Source: Bacillus sp. V3B (lineage in GTDB: Bacteria > Bacillota > Bacilli > Bacillales > Cytobacillaceae). From it: 64,000 bases of DNA. The position numbers were made by a program, and so were the translations under genes. The notes below the pieces were generated by a model. The model saw only the letters and a list, made by a program, of their open reading frames with translations, did not search any database and had not been told where the DNA came from. The stretch spans positions 186,001-250,000 of the forward strand of contig NZ_JAETXM010000002.1 in assembly GCF_024494465.1 (NCBI RefSeq), given 5' to 3'. The stretch's first letter is position 1, and each line of letters begins with the position of its first letter. Shown piece by piece: positions 1 to 9,435 of this stretch.

Positions 1-149
1 GTTCTTGCTTGACTCAATAATTTTTCCACTTGTCCTCCCAGTCCATGCAGTGAAGAGGGATTTCCAAAATAGTCAGTAGAAACCTTTACAAAAGAATCAA
101 TGACTTCCGGAAATGGTTTAGTTGTTGCACTATTATCAAAATAAATCAT
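1..149 (-). CDS. nifZ: Cysteine desulfurase, NifS/IscS family (partial, N-terminus)
   Basis: Only the first 49 codons are present; the gene runs off the left edge. The protein begins MIYFDNSATTKP, and further on has YFGNPSSLHG, both typical of the start of class V aminotransferase-fold cysteine desulfurases. The family takes sulfur from cysteine with PLP; the PLP lysine and catalytic cysteine would lie outside the window. Two ATGs sit in tandem (152 and 149). The second is chosen because the AAGGAG box is better spaced from it. In B. subtilis the gene upstream of thiI beside ezrA is nifZ, a dedicated sulfur donor for tRNA 4-thiouridine, so that role is inferred here from synteny. Confidence 0.85.
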   Translation of the reverse strand, partial: MIYFDNSATTKPFPEVIDSFVKVSTDYFGNPSSLHGLGGQVEKLLSQAR

Positions 150-250
150 CATTTCTCCTTCCTGTTAGCGATCATTCTCCCGCTAACTCAAGATATTAAC
201 ACAATCAATGTGATTTGAAAAACACTCAAATATTTAAAGTTCTCAGCACA

Positions 251-285
251 CACAAAAGGTTTGCCTTTTGAGCAAACCTTTTGTG
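251..285 (-). terminator. Rho-independent terminator after ezrA
   Basis: A perfect 14-bp inverted repeat, CACAAAAGGTTTGC and its complement, surrounds a 7-nt loop. On the minus strand GGTTTGC pairs with GCAAACC, followed by TTTT. It lies just past the ezrA stop and before the cysteine desulfurase, so that gene probably has its own promoter. Confidence 0.8.
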
Positions 286-290
286 TATCC

Positions 291-1976
291 CTATACTTCT
301 AATAAATCTTCTATCTTCTTTAAGGCACCTGGTTCTACTTTTTCAATAGTGTCAGCCGCTTGTTCATATGCTTCTTTATAATCAAAAGATCGAAAAGATT
401 CTTCTGCTTCTTTTAATCCTTTGTCAACGGAAGCATACTTGCTTCTGTAACGATTCCCATATTGAATCAATTTCTCAGCCAGCCTAACCATCTCAAAAAG
501 ATCGGCTGTTTTTTTGGTTACCCTTTCAACTGTCAGAACAGCCACTTCTAAGAATTCTTGTAACACTGGAATATCGATAGGCTTTTCGTCAAACTTTTCC
601 ATGACTTGTTGAATACTTTCCTGGGCCTCTTCTATTAAATATTTATACTCTTGTGGTACACCTGGTATATTGCTTTTAGAAATTAGACGAATGGTTTCAG
701 CTACACTTTTCTTTAATTCGTTTATTTGTTCCCAAGCAACTAATTCATCTTTCCGCAAATCCTGTAATTTTTCCGCAAAATCAGCTTGTTCTTCAGCAAT
801 CATTCCTAAAATCACTTTAACAGCTAACATCTCTTCCCTTAAATGCGAATAAGCTGCTTGATTTTCATTTGTTTTAATCTCTATTAACTCAAATCGATAA
901 AATAGCTGATCTAACTTTTTCGATAATTCCCCAACAACTTCCATATCGGATTCCTGAAGATGATAACTAGATTGAATTTGGATCAATTCATCATTTAATT
1001 CATTATTTACCGCTGTTGCTGTCTGTAGCATTTCTAAAATTTCTCGGTCACCCTGCTTAATCTCATGCTTAGCTAATACTTCTTTTTCAAGCAAATCATA
1101 TAAATCATCAATGTTTTCTTTCCACTGATCTATTTTACCTTGGATTTCTTCCATTTCAGATTGTTCGATCTGGTTTAAACATTCTACTATTTCTTGCGAG
1201 ATTCTTTCTGCTTCTTTTTCCACTTGGATGTGGTCAAGTATATACCCCTCGGCATACATTTCTTTATACCCTTCCTTTAACTCATACAATTGTGAAGGAA
1301 GCGTTGCTTGGCATTCGATAAGAATACTTGGAATCATTTCCATATCCTTTTTTGCCTTTTCTAATATTCCCTTAATTCTTAAGACAATCTCTCGAGCAGC
1401 CAAATAATTTCCATTTGTTGTATTCTCATCAAATTGAACAAAACTCTGTGAAACATCCTCTAGCCTTTGCTCAAGGTGCTTTTCCATTTTTCCAAATGAG
1501 TGACGATGAGCTAGCAGCATTTTCTTACTTTCTCGATAAGTCTCTTTCAAGTCTTCTATTTCAATTCGATTCTTTTCCTCACTACCGACAAGCTCTTGTA
1601 ATTCATTTAACAATTCCTTAATTTGTTCTTCTATATTCGTTAATACGTTACTGATCTTCATTTGATTTATTTTTGCTTTTTTAAAACGATATTTATCAAT
1701 ATACTCTTCCGCATCAAATAAGAGCTCTTCCAAATCCGGTAACTGAACCGCTACAATTTCATCCCATATACTGCGCCAACGTTCAAAACGCTCTTCCGTC
1801 TCACCATTCATATTTAGTTGCTTAACCTTTTGCAACTCATCAAGTACAGGGCGAGTGGTAATATCTAATTTCCATTCTTCTAGCCGATCCATTTCCTTAT
1901 AATACTTTTTTTTCATAAAAAACCCCGCTAGGAATATGCAAAATAAGACTGCTATTCCCCCGATTATATATTTCAT
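291..1976 (-). CDS. ezrA: Septation ring formation regulator EzrA
   Basis: 561 aa, essentially the B. subtilis length. One N-terminal transmembrane segment (about residues 4-21) is followed by a short basic stretch (KKKYYK) and then about 530 residues of almost continuous heptad-rich helix, as expected for the spectrin-like repeats of EzrA. The family is an inside-facing membrane protein that binds FtsZ, prevents extra polar Z rings and links the divisome to PBP1. It has its own hairpin terminator and a long upstream gap, so it is probably monocistronic. Position between the cysteine desulfurase and hisJ matches B. subtilis. Confidence 0.96.
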   Translation of the reverse strand: MKYIIGGIAVLFCIFLAGFFMKKKYYKEMDRLEEWKLDITTRPVLDELQKVKQLNMNGETEERFERWRSIWDEIVAVQLPDLEELLFDAEEYIDKYRFKKAKINQMKISNVLTNIEEQIKELLNELQELVGSEEKNRIEIEDLKETYRESKKMLLAHRHSFGKMEKHLEQRLEDVSQSFVQFDENTTNGNYLAAREIVLRIKGILEKAKKDMEMIPSILIECQATLPSQLYELKEGYKEMYAEGYILDHIQVEKEAERISQEIVECLNQIEQSEMEEIQGKIDQWKENIDDLYDLLEKEVLAKHEIKQGDREILEMLQTATAVNNELNDELIQIQSSYHLQESDMEVVGELSKKLDQLFYRFELIEIKTNENQAAYSHLREEMLAVKVILGMIAEEQADFAEKLQDLRKDELVAWEQINELKKSVAETIRLISKSNIPGVPQEYKYLIEEAQESIQQVMEKFDEKPIDIPVLQEFLEVAVLTVERVTKKTADLFEMVRLAEKLIQYGNRYRSKYASVDKGLKEAEESFRSFDYKEAYEQAADTIEKVEPGALKKIEDLLEV

Positions 1977-2384
1977 TATATGCCCCCTTGTTCTATAACG
2001 AGCCGATTATATAGTCAAAAACAATCATTAGTTTTAAGAGCATGTTTACTATTGATTTCCAATAAAAACTTCCATCATTGATTACACCCTTGAAGATTAG
2101 CATTGGAGTGGATTGAGGAGGAAGCTATAGAAGAGCCGAGGCCATGAAAACCCAAATCAATTAGAGGCTCCGTACATGTTCTTTTCAATGTTTTTATGAT
2201 ACCATGTAAACGACAATTTTTGACTATTAAATTCAATTTTTTGTAGATTTATTTCCAATTCACTTAAAATAATGCCTTAAAATCATATAAGTCCGTATAT
2301 TCATTAAATCATAAAAGTAAAACCTTTTTAAGGAATTGAACTTTTCACATAGAAATTTAATTGAGAATTGGAGGATGGAACAAA
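1977..2384. other. Long intergenic region between divergent ezrA and hisJ
   Basis: No gene is supported. A minus-strand extended -10 (TGGTATCAT, about 2199-2207) could serve ezrA but has no good -35. The stretch 2085-2185 is more GC-rich than its surroundings and reads like degenerate repeat or leader sequence, but I could not match it to another part of the window. Confidence 0.4.
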
Positions 2385-3188
2385 TTGAAAAAGGATGGCC
2401 ATATACATACACCGTTTTGTCCACACGGGTCAAATGATCACTTCGAGGAATATATTGAAAAAGCCCTTACGCTTGGTTTTAAGGAAATCTCCTTTACCGA
2501 ACATGCTCCACTGCCAGAAGGTTTTATCGATACAACACCAACAAAAGATAGTGGCATGAGTTATTCAGAACTAGACCACTACTTTGAAGAAATAGATCGA
2601 GTAAAAAAAATATATGAAGGAAAAATAAAAATAAATGCCGGTCTTGAAGTCGATTACATCGAAGGATTTGAAAGTGAAATAAAAAAAGCGTTAAACCAAA
2701 TAGGTCCAAAGCTTGATGATGCGATATTATCTGTTCATTTTCTAAAACATAATCAAACATACGATTGCCTTGATTACAGTCCACAAGGCTTTGCTGAAAT
2801 GATCCATGTTTACGGGTCCATACAAAAGATTTACCAAAAATATTACGAAACAGTGCAATTATCTGTTCAAGCAGAGTTAGGTTCCTATAAACCAAAAAGA
2901 ATCGGACATATTACACTTGTTCATAAATTTCAAAATCGTTTTCCTTTTGATGGTGATGAGAGGGTTCCTCTATTACATCTATTAAAAGAAATAAAGGAAC
3001 AGGGTTATTCCCTTGATTATAATGGTGCTGGTACAGCCAAACCATTGTGTCGCGAACCTTATCCCCCTAATTGGGTCATTGAGGAGGCTCTAAAATTAGA
3101 CATTCCCCTTGTTTATGGATCTGATGCACATCAAGCAAAAGAGATTGGACAAGCTTTCGAACAATTACACCTTCATTTAAATAGCTAG
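2385..3188 (+). CDS. hisJ: Histidinol-phosphatase, PHP family
   Basis: 267 aa from the chosen start. PHP-domain metal motifs are visible: HIH at residues 6-8, PFCPHG at 10-15, FTEH at 37-40 and SDAH at 246-249. The enzyme dephosphorylates L-histidinol phosphate in histidine biosynthesis in the cytoplasm. TTG 2385 is chosen because the GGAGG at 2370-2374 is 10 nt upstream and the protein then begins MKKDGHIHTP, like the B. subtilis protein. The in-frame TTG at 2361 lies upstream of that ribosome site. As in B. subtilis, the gene is away from the main his operon, next to ezrA. No clear terminator follows. Confidence 0.93.
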   Translation: MKKDGHIHTPFCPHGSNDHFEEYIEKALTLGFKEISFTEHAPLPEGFIDTTPTKDSGMSYSELDHYFEEIDRVKKIYEGKIKINAGLEVDYIEGFESEIKKALNQIGPKLDDAILSVHFLKHNQTYDCLDYSPQGFAEMIHVYGSIQKIYQKYYETVQLSVQAELGSYKPKRIGHITLVHKFQNRFPFDGDERVPLLHLLKEIKEQGYSLDYNGAGTAKPLCREPYPPNWVIEEALKLDIPLVYGSDAHQAKEIGQAFEQLHLHLNS

Positions 3189-3269
3189 TCAATCACTTAT
3201 TTTGTATACAGTTAGGGGTCTTCGCTACATTTCATTTTGTTCAGTTAGCCACTAAATTACCATGCTGGA

Positions 3270-4001
3270 CTAGTTTCTCTCTAAAATGTAACGAAGGTTG
3301 CCCCCACTCACTTCTCCATATTGTGCTCGCTTCGCTCTATATAGCGGGACTCTTTTCATTGTATATGGAGTTGCAACACTATATTGGCTAGGCTGGATTT
3401 GCTTTGGTATTAACATGCCGTCTAGCCAGTCAAATATTTCCTTTAAATATTTATCGGCAAAATACTTTTCATGTGGGAAAACATGAAGAACTTCTGAAAG
3501 ATATTGGCTATTTAGAAAAGGCATGGACAAAAGGCCTTTCAACTGAATAATAAAGTAATTCGCATTGACTTTTTTAAATTCTTGCCTTGCCACTCCTACT
3601 TCCAATATTTTAGTAAGATAGTACCGTTCTTTCACTAAATAAGTAGACATCATTTCACGGACAATTTGAGTATCAAGCGATAGTTCTCGTAAAATAAATC
3701 GTGTTAAATGAATATTTTCGCATTGAAAGTTCAAAATATTACCTATAACCATTTTTAAACTAGAATAAGCACCCGATTCCAATTCCAATATTCCATTTTC
3801 TAATTCATTTATATATTTTTCATAATAATTGGTAAAACAATATTCTAATAAACCATTTTTATTTTGGAAATAATAGGAAATATTAGCAATGTTCACATTT
3901 GCCTTTCCTGCTATATCTCGGACTGTCGTCCCATGGAATCCTTTTGTATTAAATAATGAAATGGCCGCTTGGACAATAGCATCTTTCGAATTTTTCTTCA
4001 T
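3270..4001 (-). CDS. refZ: RefZ, TetR-family FtsZ-ring positioning regulator
   Basis: 243 aa. The N-terminal TetR helix-turn-helix is clear (ALFNTKGFHGTTVRDIAG, then NISYYFQNKNGLLEY). ATG 4001 is preferred because GAGG lies 8 nt upstream; the reading frame extends seven codons further. In B. subtilis RefZ is made early in sporulation, binds sites near the origin and helps move FtsZ to the pole. Position between hisJ and the GGDEF gene is conserved. The B. subtilis protein is about 207 aa as I recall; here the last 40 or so residues form an extra basic tail rich in Tyr, Arg and Lys. Confidence 0.88.
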   Translation of the reverse strand: MKKNSKDAIVQAAISLFNTKGFHGTTVRDIAGKANVNIANISYYFQNKNGLLEYCFTNYYEKYINELENGILELESGAYSSLKMVIGNILNFQCENIHLTRFILRELSLDTQIVREMMSTYLVKERYYLTKILEVGVARQEFKKVNANYFIIQLKGLLSMPFLNSQYLSEVLHVFPHEKYFADKYLKEIFDWLDGMLIPKQIQPSQYSVATPYTMKRVPLYRAKRAQYGEVSGGNLRYILERN

Positions 4002-4202
4002 CACTAGTACCTCACATTTCAAAGGATAAAAGGCAGGTCTATCTATAAACTACAATTCGGTCTTTATTCTCACAATCCTTTAAAAAATTCTCGACAAAAA
4101 CTTTTTCTTTTCATGTCTATCCGCCAAATTGATTAGTTTAGCAACTTTATTACTGCTGAAATTTGTCATTAAACAGGAAATTAGCACCTTACTGAGCAAA
4201 AT

Positions 4203-4236
4203 AAAAAACCTCCCAATAGCCTTCAGGAGATTTTTG
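4203..4236 (-). terminator. Terminator after the diguanylate cyclase gene
   Basis: On the minus strand CTCC pairs with GGAG around a 12-nt loop, followed by GTTTTTTATTTT. The stem is short but the T tract is strong. It separates the GGDEF gene from refZ. Confidence 0.6.
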
Positions 4237-4262
4237 AACAAACTTCATTCTCATTTGTTGTA

Positions 4263-6134
4263 CTAATTTTGAACCACGACTCGATTCTTTCCAGTTTCTT
4301 TTGCCGTGTACAATGCTTTATCCGCTCGTTTAAAGACAGATTTATAATTATCGTTTTCTTCTTTTTTCCAATGTGAAACACCACAAGATATGGTTACACG
4401 CGGATTTGAAGATTCACTTACCTTCGTTACAAGCCGATTAGCAATTTGCACTCCCGTTTCTAATGATACTCGTGGTAAATAAATAGCTAATTCTTCTCCA
4501 CCCCAACGAGCACCAATATCAGTTCCACGAATATTCGCTTGAATAATATTTGCCACCTGAACGATCACTTCATCCCCAATTTGATGTCCATATGTATCAT
4601 TAATGGACTTAAAATTATCAATATCGATCATGATGAAGGTTCCTCCACCATCTACTTCCATCGATTGCTGAATTTTTTCATCAAGATAATTTCGTGAATA
4701 CAATTTTGTTAAATGGTCGGTTATAACCATTTTTTCTAGTTCTTCTCTCAGAATTGTATTTGTAAAAGCAAGTGTTGAATGGTGGATTAAGGACAAGAAT
4801 AGTTTAAAAGTCTCAAATGAAAAAGCATATGGCTCACGATGTAAAACAAGGACAAACCCATTAAGTACATTCGATTGGATCATTGGCACAACCATAACAG
4901 ATTTAAAAGGGGTATATTGTGTTGGATCATGAGGCCATTTCCAATCACCTATAAATAAAGGTTCATGATCATAAAGAATTTTCTCTTTAAAATAATCTGT
5001 GTATTTTCTGGCATCTTCAGTAAAAAAGAAACGGGTGCTCCCTGGATGGACATTGGCCTTTTCATAATCGGAAGAGCATTGGATAAATCCAACTTCCTCT
5101 GCTTTAAGTGATTCCACAATTTGTTTAGACATATATTCCATCGTTTCTGAAAGTCGAAGATTAGAATTCAAACAACGACTTGTCTCATTAATGAGCTGTA
5201 AATCAGCAATTAATTGCTGAGACTGTTCATACAGTTGGGCATTTTCAATTGCTCCTCCTGCTGTATTTGCAAGTAAAGTAATAAATTCCACTTCACTTGT
5301 GGGAAACACAAGTGTATTAGGCGCAGTCACTTGTAATACGCCATAGACACCCTGCTTTCCTTTCAAAGGAGCATACAGAACAGATCTTTTATCAGAAATG
5401 GAATCTTCAAATTGAATGGTACCTGTCACATAAGCTTCCATAATCGTCATATTTTTATCATCGTAATCTAATTCTTTTATTGGCAACCCTTCATACCCTC
5501 TATGATCTTGGGATAAGAGAAGATAATAAGTAAAACTTGGATAAACCGCTTGTAAAGTATCGATAATTTCACCCAGTACTGACTCCATGTTCATTGAAGA
5601 ATGAACTTTCTCCGTTACACGAAATAACTGCTTATATCGTTTCTCTTCCAAAACCAATGTGACTAATTGCTGGATCCTTTGCAAAAGACATTCACATTCT
5701 TCACTTAGCTTTTCAAGAACAAAGTCCGATAACTGAGTCATAAAAGGACCTTCTTCTTTTAGTAAAAGATAGTTTTGAATTTCCCCCTTAAGCTCTAGAG
5801 GAATTAATAAATCATATTGTTTAAACGTATGAATATGAGATGGTTTACGAAAAATCCTTGTACATTGAGCTATTTCTTCAAGTTCTTCAGGAAAAATATC
5901 TAATGTGCCCTGCTTCAACTTCATCTCTGAATTTGTTGAAGCCACAACAAATATTTGTTGTTTACATTCACTATATCGGTATATAGTTACTTCTTTAGCA
6001 CTCATCAATGCTTTAATGGTCAAAATCATTTTTTCTACCATAGAATCATATTGAAATAGACCATTATCTGTAGAGATAATGTCAAAGAACCGACTTTTCA
6101 AATCTAACATAAAACGTTCTTCGAGCAATTCCAT
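4263..6134 (-). CDS. dgcP: GAF-GGDEF diguanylate cyclase (DgcP/YtrP-like)
   Basis: 623 aa, soluble, with no membrane segment. Two to three GAF-like sensor modules occupy about residues 20-475, followed by a GGDEF domain. The active-site loop reads RWGGEEL near residues 543-549. An RGTD sits exactly five residues before it and fits the RxxD product-inhibition site. The domain makes c-di-GMP from two GTP. The loop ends in Leu rather than Phe, a common variant that I expect to be active. ATG 6134 is chosen because the AGGTGAT box is 7 nt upstream; GTG 6146 would overlap it. Synteny with B. subtilis ytrP (dgcP) supports the name. Confidence 0.9.
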   Translation of the reverse strand: MELLEERFMLDLKSRFFDIISTDNGLFQYDSMVEKMILTIKALMSAKEVTIYRYSECKQQIFVVASTNSEMKLKQGTLDIFPEELEEIAQCTRIFRKPSHIHTFKQYDLLIPLELKGEIQNYLLLKEEGPFMTQLSDFVLEKLSEECECLLQRIQQLVTLVLEEKRYKQLFRVTEKVHSSMNMESVLGEIIDTLQAVYPSFTYYLLLSQDHRGYEGLPIKELDYDDKNMTIMEAYVTGTIQFEDSISDKRSVLYAPLKGKQGVYGVLQVTAPNTLVFPTSEVEFITLLANTAGGAIENAQLYEQSQQLIADLQLINETSRCLNSNLRLSETMEYMSKQIVESLKAEEVGFIQCSSDYEKANVHPGSTRFFFTEDARKYTDYFKEKILYDHEPLFIGDWKWPHDPTQYTPFKSVMVVPMIQSNVLNGFVLVLHREPYAFSFETFKLFLSLIHHSTLAFTNTILREELEKMVITDHLTKLYSRNYLDEKIQQSMEVDGGGTFIMIDIDNFKSINDTYGHQIGDEVIVQVANIIQANIRGTDIGARWGGEELAIYLPRVSLETGVQIANRLVTKVSESSNPRVTISCGVSHWKKEENDNYKSVFKRADKALYTAKETGKNRVVVQN

Positions 6135-6416
6135 TTTAAACATCACCTAGTTTTCAATCTTAATGGAAATTTCTATATAAAATCAGGACTTTTTCCTTAT
6201 GTTAATATTAATTATTATACAGTTATTTAATTCATTTCACCAAACATAATATCACTGTTACTATAAATTCCTTTTTTACAAATTTTGTACGCGTTATCGA
6301 CAGTACTAGCAGACTTATTTCAAAAAAACAGAAAACTAGTATATTCTACTTTTTAACTAATATTTACACTTAACTCATTTTACTCTTCTTCATTCAATTA
6401 TTCAATTAAAATCTCC

Positions 6417-6446
6417 TTGACATTAACCTCCATATAATTATATAAT
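6417..6446 (+). promoter_or_regulatory. rpsD promoter
   Basis: A perfect TTGACA at 6417-6422 and perfect TATAAT at 6441-6446 are separated by 18 bp. The predicted transcript starts near 6453, giving rpsD a leader of about 270 nt, long enough for S4 autoregulation. Confidence 0.75.
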
Positions 6447-6549
6447 ATCCTTTGTGTAAAATATCGCAGCTTATGTGAATACTTTTTTGGTTTCATTTTG
6501 TTCCTCGAATGTGTTATAAGAAATTTTTTTCTTTTTGAAGTTAGAAGAT

Positions 6550-6598
6550 AGTCTAGCTTCAAGCACCATCTGCGACAAGCAGGTGCCTCACGCATTTC
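6550..6598 (-). repeat. Family A dispersed repeat, short copy in the rpsD leader
   Basis: Family A runs (in its own orientation) from about AAAAGCGCAAGCGCC to GGCGCTGAAGCTAGACA. Here the plus strand starts GTCTAGCTTCAAGCACC and ends GGTGCCTCACGCATTTC, so the copy is reversed. It folds into a hairpin (CACC-AT-CTGC / GCAG-GTG). It lies inside the predicted rpsD leader. Confidence 0.6.
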
Positions 6599-6706
6599 AA
6601 TGATGGGGTACTGTGTAACCCTCTGCTGCTAGGGCGAAAGTACATGAAAACAAAATGTCCATGAAAGAATCATCACATCTGTTTTTATTTTACCAAAATA
6701 AAAACA
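6599..6706 (+). promoter_or_regulatory. Candidate S4-responsive rpsD leader structure
   Basis: The leader holds GGGTACTGTGTAACCC, then CCCTCTGCTGCTAGGG, then a distal GTAC able to pair with the first one, an arrangement that could form a pseudoknot like that of the Bacillus rpsD autoregulatory leader. A 12-bp AU-only inverted repeat (TGTTTTTATTTT / AAAATAAAAACA, 6680-6706) ends directly before the ribosome site. S4 control is inferred from the family; no fold was computed. Confidence 0.45.
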
Positions 6707-6723
6707 TAGAGGAGGAGTCATTA

Positions 6724-7326
6724 ATGGCTCGTTATACAGGTCCAAGTTGGAAACTGTCTCGTCGTCTTGGTATTTCCTTGAACGGCACTGGTAAAGAATT
6801 AGAAAAGCGTCCTTACGCTCCTGGACAACATGGTCCAAATCAACGTAGAAAACTATCAGAATATGGTTTACAATTACAAGAAAAGCAAAAGCTTCGCCAT
6901 ATGTATGGTGTAACTGAACGTCAATTCCGCAATCTTTTTGATAGAGCGGGTAAAATGACTGGTATCCATGGTGAAAACTTTATGATTCTTTTAGAATCTC
7001 GCTTAGATAATATTGTTTACCGTTTAGGTTTAGCGCGTACTCGTCGCCAAGCTCGTCAGCTTGTTAACCACGGTCATGTTTTAGTAGATGGAAAACGTGT
7101 TGATATTCCTTCATACCGTTTAAAAGCTGGTCAAACAATTGGTGTTCGTGAAAAATCACGCAACCTTGATATCATTAAAGAAGCAATCGAAGTGAACAAT
7201 TTTGTTCCTGATTACTTAGCTTTTGATGCTGATAATTTAGAAGGATCTTTCACTCGCTTACCAGAGCGTTCTGAACTTCCAGCTGAAATTAACGAATCAC
7301 TTATCGTTGAATTCTATTCTCGTTAA
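6724..7326 (+). CDS. rpsD: 30S ribosomal protein S4
   Basis: 200 aa, beginning [16 protein letters not shown] and containing the S4 RNA-binding domain ([20 protein letters not shown], about residues 92-111, then [11 protein letters not shown]). S4 nucleates assembly of the 16S 5' domain and represses its own synthesis in Bacillus. ATG 6724 has the strong GGAGGAG 7 nt upstream and gives the conserved N-terminus; in-frame codons further upstream belong to the leader. The gene is alone, as in B. subtilis, between dgcP and tyrS, and not in a large ribosomal operon. A strong terminator follows. Confidence 0.98.
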   Translation: MARYTGPSWKLSRRLGISLNGTGKELEKRPYAPGQHGPNQRRKLSEYGLQLQEKQKLRHMYGVTERQFRNLFDRAGKMTGIHGENFMILLESRLDNIVYRLGLARTRRQARQLVNHGHVLVDGKRVDIPSYRLKAGQTIGVREKSRNLDIIKEAIEVNNFVPDYLAFDADNLEGSFTRLPERSELPAEINESLIVEFYSR

Positions 7327-7335
7327 TAATAGCCT

Positions 7336-7372
7336 TAAAAAAAACCTTGCCGCTTTGGCAAGGTTTTTTTTC
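7336..7372 (+). terminator. Bidirectional terminator between rpsD and tyrS
   Basis: AAAACCTTGCC and its complement flank a 5-nt loop, with eight T residues on the plus strand and eight A residues upstream. It can stop rpsD and, from the other side, tyrS. Confidence 0.9.
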
Positions 7373-7373
7373 T

Positions 7374-7483
7374 AGCGTAAACGGCTACCCGAGGTCAAAA
7401 CACCTTTCCATGAGGGCATCCTGTGCTTATTGGACTTGCACAGGATATGCTGACGTCCACGTTTAAGCCGCTTGCGCTTTTCT
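7374..7483 (-). repeat. Family A dispersed repeat, medium copy
   Basis: On the minus strand it starts AAAAGCGCAAGCGGC and ends GCCGTTTACGCTAGA. An internal hairpin (GCATATCCTGTGC / GCACAGGATGC) occupies the middle. It lies directly after the tyrS stop codon. Confidence 0.7.
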
Positions 7484-7485
7484 TC

Positions 7486-8803
<1,318 letters not shown>

Positions 8804-8817
8804 TTTAAAAATTGGTT

Positions 8818-8946
8818 ATGTTAAACAATAGTGTTGATATTCTAATAGCCTTTGATGTACGCGTCCATTAAGTTATTCATGCTAAATAAAACACATGGCT
8901 ACATACACCAAAAGCTATTTATCAACAATAACCATTAACATCGTCA
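8818..8946. repeat. Family B (MITE-like) dispersed repeat, copy 1
   Basis: About 127 bp, starting GTTAAACAATAGTGTTGAT and ending TCAACAATAACCATTAACAT. It shares the blocks TGTACGC, CATTAAGTTATTCA and CATACACCAAA with the copy at 18338-18473. Its imperfect terminal inverted repeats make it look like a non-coding miniature element. It separates the T-box terminator from tyrS. Confidence 0.65.
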
Positions 8947-8950
8947 AAAA

Positions 8951-9304
8951 ATAAAAAACGCCCCTGCAGAATATGCAGGGACGCAGAATATGCGCGGTAC
9001 CACCCAAAATTGAAGAATAGATTCTTCTTCCACTCAAAAAGATAACGGATTAACCGGTCATTGCTACTTGAAAGGCTAAGGAGACTCATTTAGGGACGAC
9101 ACAACTAAAGGGTTCAAGTCCCTAGACACCGAAGCTAGACAATATAAAAAAAGAGATCAAACCCTATCTTATCGTTCACAATGAAAGCTCAGGGAGGTAA
9201 TTCATTCTTCTATTTGCACCAGCTTACAGCGACCGCTGGCTCTCTTTGGCAGGGATAAAAGCACTACTAGGTCCCATCTTTGCTTTTAAATATTTAACTT
9301 TAAT
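8951..9304 (-). promoter_or_regulatory. Tyrosine T-box leader of tyrS with an embedded repeat
   Basis: The T-box core TGGGTGGTACCGCG lies at 8993-9006 on the minus strand. A terminator (CCCTGCA / TGCAGGG, then GTTTTTTA) follows at 8951-8986. Upstream, stem I carries the AGAGAGC motif and a UAC (Tyr) specifier at 9197-9199 within GAATTACCTC. Uncharged tRNA-Tyr should stabilise the antiterminator. The segment 9071-9143, between stem I and the T-box core, is a diverged family A repeat, which makes the leader about 350 nt, long for its class. Confidence 0.92.
9071..9143 (+). repeat. Family A repeat inside the tyrS T-box leader
   Basis: It ends GACACCGAAGCTAGACAAT and, read on the minus strand, begins ATTGTCTAGCTTCGGTGTCTAGGGAC, close to the copy at 54177-54293. 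An internal hairpin (TAGGGAC / GTCCCTA) is kept, so it may fold as its own domain in the leader RNA. Confidence 0.6.
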
Positions 9305-9310
9305 ATTGCA

Positions 9311-9339
9311 TTTTTACCATAATAAAATATCGTTGTCAA
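9311..9339 (-). promoter_or_regulatory. tyrS promoter
   Basis: On the minus strand TTGACA (9334-9339) and TAAAAA (9311-9316) are 17 bp apart, with an extended -10 TGG. The start point would be near 9304, just before T-box stem I. Confidence 0.65.
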
Positions 9340-9399
9340 ATATGACCATATAGGTTCTACAAATTCCAACATAATTTTCGTTTCCTTCCCTTTGTTTAT

Positions 9400-9407
9400 G
9401 CTATAAT
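9400..9407 (+). promoter_or_regulatory. Extended -10 promoter of the class A PBP gene
   Basis: TGCTATAAT at 9399-9407 is an extended -10 element about 30 bp before the start codon. No convincing -35 is present, as is allowed for extended -10 promoters. Confidence 0.5.
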
Positions 9408-9435
9408 AGATGATGATTTTGGAGGGATTGATTAC

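Noticed and set aside
2085-2185. Small plus-strand gene in the ezrA-hisJ gap
   Set aside because: A GGAGG-like word is present, but frames after it are interrupted within a few codons.
6655-6723. Upstream start of rpsD adding 23 residues
   Set aside because: The conserved S4 N-terminus MARYTGP begins at 6724 and the ribosome site lies inside the proposed extension.
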